DNA of 64,000 nucleotides, taken from contig DGPA01000038.1 in NCBI GenBank assembly GCA_002389505.1, positions 7,708 through 71,707 on the forward strand, given 5' to 3'. Positions 60,058 to 64,000 of the stretch are shown here, piece by piece; position 1 is the stretch's first letter; each line of letters begins with the position of its first letter. This DNA comes from Halieaceae bacterium UBA4452. Its GTDB lineage: Bacteria > Pseudomonadota > Gammaproteobacteria > Pseudomonadales > Halieaceae. The notes beneath the pieces are model-generated. The model was not told where the DNA came from. It searched no databases and was given only the letters and a program-made list of their open reading frames with translations. The position numbers and the translations under genes are program-made.

Positions 60058-61440
60058 TTATCGGGGCTCAGGCACACGCACTGCTAGGAAAAAAGGCGCG
60101 CCCCGACGAATTAATCGGACAGCCACCGACTGGCCAGCCTGCAGGCGATTGATAGTTGCCTGTAGATCGTCTGTGTTGCGAACCGCACTTTTACCCAGAC
60201 GGGTGATGATATCACCGGCCAAGATGCCAGCTTCGTCCGCCGCAGAGTCTGGCATGACCTCGAGGACCACCACGCCACCCGACAATCCCAGGTCAGCCAT
60301 CATCTCACTGTCCGCATCATCGGTGATAAAACCCAATACATTATTACTACGTTCAGGTGTTGCTCGCCCAGCGACCGATGGCCTTTCATCGGCATCAAGC
60401 CCACCGACCTGGATAACCAACGTGAGCTCTTTGCCATCGCGCATGATTAAGGCTTTAACCTCGGCACCAGGGGTAATTAAACCAACGACATGCGGTAAAT
60501 CTGACGAGGTTTCAATGGGCCGCCCAGCAAAGCTGAGAATGATATCGCCGCTTTCAATACCACCCTCTCGCGCGGGCGAATCTGGGCCCACTTGCGATAT
60601 CAACGCGCCCCGCGGTCTATCGAGACCAAAGGATTCCGCCAAATTCCGATCGACATCCTGAATGCTCACGCCAAGCCAGCCGCGCACGACCTCACCATTA
60701 GCTTTTAGTTGATCGATAACATTGCGTACCACCATAGCGGGTATGGCAAAGCTGAGTCCTATTGAACCACCTGAGCGGGTGAAAATCTGAGAATTAACCC
60801 CAACCACCTCACCGTCAAGATTGAACAGAGGCCCCCCTGAATTTCCTGGGTTGATTGCCACATCAGTTTGTAAAAAGGGTACATAATTTTCACCGTTTTC
60901 AGTAGGCAGACTGCGGCCCTTGGCGCTCACAATGCCGGCAGTCACTGAAAAATCTAAACCGAAAGGCGAGCCTATGGCCAGCACCCACTCGCCGACCTCG
61001 GTGCCATTATCACCGGCAAGCTTCAAAACAGGTAAATTGCTCTCCTGAATTTTTAACAGGGCTAAATCCGACCGGGGGTCAAGCCCAACCACCACAGCAT
61101 CGTATTCTCGTCGATCGGTAAGACGCACCGTCACTGAGGTCGCTCCCTCCACCACGTGATTATTAGTCACAACATAGCCATCGGGCGAAATAATGAAACC
61201 GGAACCTGAGTTCTGTCGCGGTCTTGGGCGCTGATCGCCACGAAATTGAAAAAATCGCTGTAAATACTCTGGCAGTTGTTCTAGTTGCTCAGGACTCTGT
61301 GCAGCCTTCATTTCTGACTCCACCAAAATCTTCACTACCGCCGGCGTGGACTTATTCACGATGCCGCGAAAGTCGGGCAACTGTGCATTTGCTACGAGTG
61401 GTAATAGCACTATCACGAAAGCGCACAAAAACTGACGCAT
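60058..61440 (-). CDS. mucD: Periplasmic serine endoprotease, DegP/MucD family
   Basis: 460 residues. Signal peptide of 19 residues ending VANA, then a trypsin-like domain with His95 (TNNHVVEG), Asp125 (RSDLALL) and Ser201 (GNSGGPL), then two PDZ domains (about 255-350 and 375-455). It degrades misfolded envelope proteins. Placement after rseC, as in Pseudomonas algU-mucABCD, supports the name and links it to the sigma-E response. Confidence 0.95.
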   Translation of the reverse strand: MRQFLCAFVIVLLPLVANAQLPDFRGIVNKSTPAVVKILVESEMKAAQSPEQLEQLPEYLQRFFQFRGDQRPRPRQNSGSGFIISPDGYVVTNNHVVEGATSVTVRLTDRREYDAVVVGLDPRSDLALLKIQESNLPVLKLAGDNGTEVGEWVLAIGSPFGLDFSVTAGIVSAKGRSLPTENGENYVPFLQTDVAINPGNSGGPLFNLDGEVVGVNSQIFTRSGGSIGLSFAIPAMVVRNVIDQLKANGEVVRGWLGVSIQDVDRNLAESFGLDRPRGALISQVGPDSPAREGGIESGDIILSFAGRPIETSSDLPHVVGLITPGAEVKALIMRDGKELTLVIQVGGLDADERPSVAGRATPERSNNVLGFITDDADSEMMADLGLSGGVVVLEVMPDSAADEAGILAGDIITRLGKSAVRNTDDLQATINRLQAGQSVAVRLIRRGAPFFLAVRVPEPR

Positions 61441-61499
61441 AACAACTCACTCCTGTTGAGATCAACTCACTTAATGGTAAAAATCAATGCCTAGTGGAT

Positions 61500-61979
61500 C
61501 TAATGGGATGCCAAGACATCGGTGATCGGTATACGCAAGGATGCCAAACGAGGTTCAAAGGTTTCACGAAGCCCCATCATCGCCGGTAGGAATCGGACCA
61601 CACCAAACCCCACTATTAGACCGCTGACGAAAAAGCCGATAGCGGCCAACTCGCCCAGCGCCTCACCCAACACGGCACCCACCAAAGCGAAGAACAAAGG
61701 TAGGCAATACACCAACAGCGAGCCACGTAAAATAGCCGACTCCGGCAGTTCGATGACGACTTCATCATCGATAGCGCAATCTCGGGCTGAGAGATTGATT
61801 GATTCAACGGCGCGTACCAACCCCTTACCTCCCGTTGCTCGCGCTAGGACGCCGTGGCCACAGCCAGCCTTGACAGCGCACCGACCACACAGTGTACTCC
61901 GAATAGTTTCTACCCAGACTGCATCTACCTCGACAGCAACAACCCTACCGGATTCTCGTAGCATGACATCAAGATCCAT
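61500..61979 (-). CDS. rseC: SoxR-reducing/sigma-E factor regulatory protein RseC
   Basis: 159 residues. N-terminal Cys-rich cytoplasmic part with CGRCAVKAGCGHG near 31-43, then two membrane helices (about 85-103 and 108-130). RseC family members tune sigma-E or reduce SoxR. ATG 61979 overlaps the rseB stop by 11 bp; ATG 61964 with GGA upstream is the alternative. Confidence 0.9.
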   Translation of the reverse strand: MDLDVMLRESGRVVAVEVDAVWVETIRSTLCGRCAVKAGCGHGVLARATGGKGLVRAVESINLSARDCAIDDEVVIELPESAILRGSLLVYCLPLFFALVGAVLGEALGELAAIGFFVSGLIVGFGVVRFLPAMMGLRETFEPRLASLRIPITDVLASH

Positions 61980-62847
61980 TCGTCATAACACGGACTGCAT
62001 CGGCAAACAGGCGTGCGGTAGTAATGGGCACCTCGCCCATTACTGTGATGAGGTAACTGTTTGGGGTGCCTCGTGTGTAAGTCAGAGTACTACCTCGCAG
62101 GACCACTCCTTCGCCCGCGGCCAGTGCTTTCGGCTGGGGCTCGATAAACACGGATGCCGAGGCCAAACCGTCGCTCACAACAGCATGTGCAACCGGCGAA
62201 TCATCCCGGCCAACCAGCGTAAATCCCGGCGGTAAGCCCGCGAATCGAAACCGTGGCGTACTGGTCACTGCAACGGTAGAGATAGGTTTAGGAGTAGCCG
62301 TCGGCAGTTGTACTGCTTGAGAATGGTCGCCCAACTGAAATTGGGCAAATTCGAAACGCTCTAGCACTTGCCCATCTGGAGTGGCAGACACCACTCTCAG
62401 CGGAAGATCGCTCTGCACATCAATATCCATTAGGTACCCCAACCGCAAGGTATCTCGTGGTCGAATCGAAAGACGCCAGGTGGCACGACCCGCTACCACT
62501 TGGGGGGTCTCGGCGCTAAATGCATACAAACGCGCGAGGGAACATGCGGTTGCAGCCTCTCGACGCTCGGCAATGACGGTTTCCAGAGGCGCACCCGCCC
62601 GCCGGCTCAGTCGTGTCAGCAAGTTGTCCTGCCCCTGGCGTGCATTGACGGCAACAAACTCTCGATCACTGCCATACTCAACGAGCAACGTGCCAGAATA
62701 GTTATAGTGACTACCTGACTGAAGCAGTCTATTCACGGATTCTTCAAGCTCCGGGGACAGGCCACAGCGATCGGTTTGCGCGACACTGACGGGGACTAAA
62801 GTCATCATCAAGGCGACAAGGGACATTATTTTAGTCATAGACACCAT
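61969..62847 (-). CDS. rseB: Sigma-E factor regulatory protein RseB (MucB)
   Basis: About 292 residues. A signal peptide (KIMSLVALMMTLVPVSVAQ) precedes a lipoprotein-binding-type domain with YNYSGTLLVEYGSDREFVAV near 50-70 and the MucB/RseB C-terminal half ending VPITTARLFADAVRVM. RseB shields RseA from DegS until envelope stress. I use ATG 62847, 14 nt after the rseA stop; an ORF extends upstream within rseA but that part has no signal sequence. Confidence 0.92.
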   Translation of the reverse strand: MVSMTKIMSLVALMMTLVPVSVAQTDRCGLSPELEESVNRLLQSGSHYNYSGTLLVEYGSDREFVAVNARQGQDNLLTRLSRRAGAPLETVIAERREAATACSLARLYAFSAETPQVVAGRATWRLSIRPRDTLRLGYLMDIDVQSDLPLRVVSATPDGQVLERFEFAQFQLGDHSQAVQLPTATPKPISTVAVTSTPRFRFAGLPPGFTLVGRDDSPVAHAVVSDGLASASVFIEPQPKALAAGEGVVLRGSTLTYTRGTPNSYLITVMGEVPITTARLFADAVRVMTNGS

Positions 62848-62863
62848 CGATTTGATGAGTGTG

Positions 62864-63457
62864 TTAGCGATTTTGAGGGGGTACTCGAGCAAACGGCACC
62901 ACCGCATTCGGTTGCAGTGCAGCGGTTTTCTGCGCATGGCTAAACCCGTAGCGCTCGAATCGCTCGCGCGCTAGCTGCTCATAGACCCGGGACGTTGCAG
63001 ACCGGTCCGCGGTCTTTGATGGTCGCGCACTCACCGCTTGACCCTGAGGTTCCAGACCATAACGCGCCTGGATCGGTGCTGCCCCCTGCATCGGCATCAC
63101 ACCGCCAGGCACTTGGGCTATGGGATTCACAATGTCCCTCCCCTGCAGTAATTGCTGGCCGCCGATCATAACTGCCAGCGTCACCGAAGCGGCGACCGCC
63201 AGTGACACTAATGGGCTCGGCTGTTGTTTCATCGGTTTATCGCCGACCAATACAGCACGAACACCCTCTGAAACATCGATACTTACCGGTGCGACCCCAG
63301 ACTGGAGAAAAGCCTGAGAGCCTTGCAAGCGCTGCCAGTAAGCACGCATGCTAGGGTCTGAATCAACGGCTTTGAGGACTCGGGCGATATCTATGTCGCT
63401 CCCCTCGCCGTCCATAACTGCAGACATGGATTCCCGAATCAGATCATCTCCTACCAT
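62864..63457 (-). CDS. rseA: Anti-sigma-E factor RseA (MucA)
   Basis: 197 residues. The N-terminal cytoplasmic anti-sigma domain (DDLIRESMSAVMDGEGSDID) is followed by one membrane helix near 85-100 and a periplasmic tail. RseA holds sigma-E at the membrane until cleaved. ATG 63457 lies directly after a GTG in frame. The start is 75 bp from the rpoE stop. Confidence 0.9.
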   Translation of the reverse strand: MVGDDLIRESMSAVMDGEGSDIDIARVLKAVDSDPSMRAYWQRLQGSQAFLQSGVAPVSIDVSEGVRAVLVGDKPMKQQPSPLVSLAVAASVTLAVMIGGQQLLQGRDIVNPIAQVPGGVMPMQGAAPIQARYGLEPQGQAVSARPSKTADRSATSRVYEQLARERFERYGFSHAQKTAALQPNAVVPFARVPPQNR

Positions 63458-63532
63458 CACCTACTCTCTCTGTTATGTGCTTGTCTTCTGCCCGCGGTCC
63501 TTGTGACCCACGCTCGCTACAGACCACCGTCT

Positions 63533-64000
63533 TTAATCACCTGTCATTTGCTGAGATATTTTTAACTCTAGTGTTTCACGCGCCCTAAAAATTCTCGATC
63601 TCACGGTACCCACCGGACACTCCATCACTTCAGCTATTTCTTCATAACTTAAGCCATCGAACTCCCTCAATACTAGCGCCGTTTTCAGCTCCCTCGGCAG
63701 CCCCTCAAGGGTCTGGGATACTACCGCGGCAAGCTCTTGACCGAAGAGATAATTCTCTGGGGTCTCTGTATCTCTAAGGCCATCGGCCTCATTATAGTGC
63801 TCTGCATCGTCAACTGACGAGTCGGCACTGGGCCTTCGCCCTTTTGCCGCTAAATAGTTTTTTGCGGTATTAGACGCTATCCTATACAACCAGGTATAAA
63901 ATGCACTATCACCACGAAACTTCTCCAACGCCCGGAAGGCTTTTATGAACGCCTCCTGCGTGACGTCCTCAACATCTGACGCATCCTGCACAAAGCGACC
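63533..64000 (-). CDS. rpoE: RNA polymerase sigma-E factor (partial, runs off the window)
   Basis: The visible 156 codons are the C-terminal part of an ECF sigma factor; the N-terminus lies beyond position 64000. Region 2 has EDVTQEAFIKAFRALEKFRG and TWLYRIASNTAKNYLAAKG, region 4 has LREFDGLSYEEIAEVMECPVGTVRSRIFRARE. The RseA, RseB, RseC and MucD genes follow in the same order as in other gammaproteobacteria, so sigma-E (AlgU) is clear. Confidence 0.95.
   Translation of the reverse strand, partial: GRFVQDASDVEDVTQEAFIKAFRALEKFRGDSAFYTWLYRIASNTAKNYLAAKGRRPSADSSVDDAEHYNEADGLRDTETPENYLFGQELAAVVSQTLEGLPRELKTALVLREFDGLSYEEIAEVMECPVGTVRSRIFRARETLELKISQQMTGD

Noticed and set aside
1..64000. CRISPR arrays, insertion sequences, prophage genes, tRNA or rRNA
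   Set aside because: No spaced direct repeats, transposase or integrase motifs, or cloverleaf/rRNA segments were recognised by eye. A tRNA-finding program would be needed to exclude a tRNA fully.

Overview
This 64 kb window is a chromosomal segment of a Gammaproteobacterium, most likely a marine heterotroph of the Cellvibrionales/Halieaceae kind. That placement is inferred from the rpoE-rseABC-mucD, lepA-lepB-rnc-era-recO and cysM-relA-mazG blocks, the AlgP-like lysine-rich tail protein, the psp operon, and the mix of acyl-CoA dehydrogenases and a TonB receptor. I see no rRNA, tRNA, CRISPR array, insertion sequence, prophage or plasmid gene.

Layout. (1) 83-1943: a tandem universal stress protein and an alpha/beta hydrolase. 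(2) 2285-14464: an amino-acid catabolic island, visibly A+T-richer than its surroundings. Its core is a tightly coupled six-gene operon on the minus strand: class III aminotransferase, astA, astB, astE, argC, argB. An Lrp/AsnC regulator is divergently transcribed, and the two promoters overlap on one palindrome. The operon carries the arginine succinyltransferase (AST) route but no astD; ArgC and ArgB stand where the semialdehyde dehydrogenase should be. Next to it lie two paralogous class I/II PLP enzymes, a hydroxylysine/homoserine-kinase-like phosphotransferase and an ornithine cyclodeaminase homologue with an extra N-terminal domain. (3) 14605-19921: a coiled-coil protein and an ABC exporter whose permease is fused to an M1-type metallopeptidase. 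(4) 20442-23377: a phage-shock operon (an uncharacterised small membrane protein, then pspA, pspB, pspC) facing pspF, with a clear sigma-54 promoter between them.

(5) 23490-31636: succinate-semialdehyde dehydrogenase, TPR-sulfotransferase, omega-aminotransferase, glycerol kinase with an overlapping small zinc-ribbon gene, and an aldehyde dehydrogenase. (6) 31947-41201: two acyl-CoA dehydrogenases, a DUF885 metallopeptidase, a chain of M20 amidohydrolase, cytochrome b561, SMP-30-like protein and acyl-CoA dehydrogenase, plus an unknown protein and a DUF442 phosphatase-like protein. (7) 41278-49618: purC, a TonB-dependent receptor, then trpS, apeB, uppP, tsaB (one operon), a MobA-like protein and a histone-H1-like protein. 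(8) 49714-64000: adk, mazG-relA-cysM, recO-era-rnc-DUF4845-lepB-lepA and mucD-rseC-rseB-rseA-rpoE, all on the minus strand; rpoE runs off the window.

The most interesting system is region 2. If ArgC and ArgB run backwards on succinylated intermediates, arginine degradation would gain a phosphorylating, ATP-yielding step in place of AstD. This is a hypothesis from gene content and order, not a demonstrated activity.
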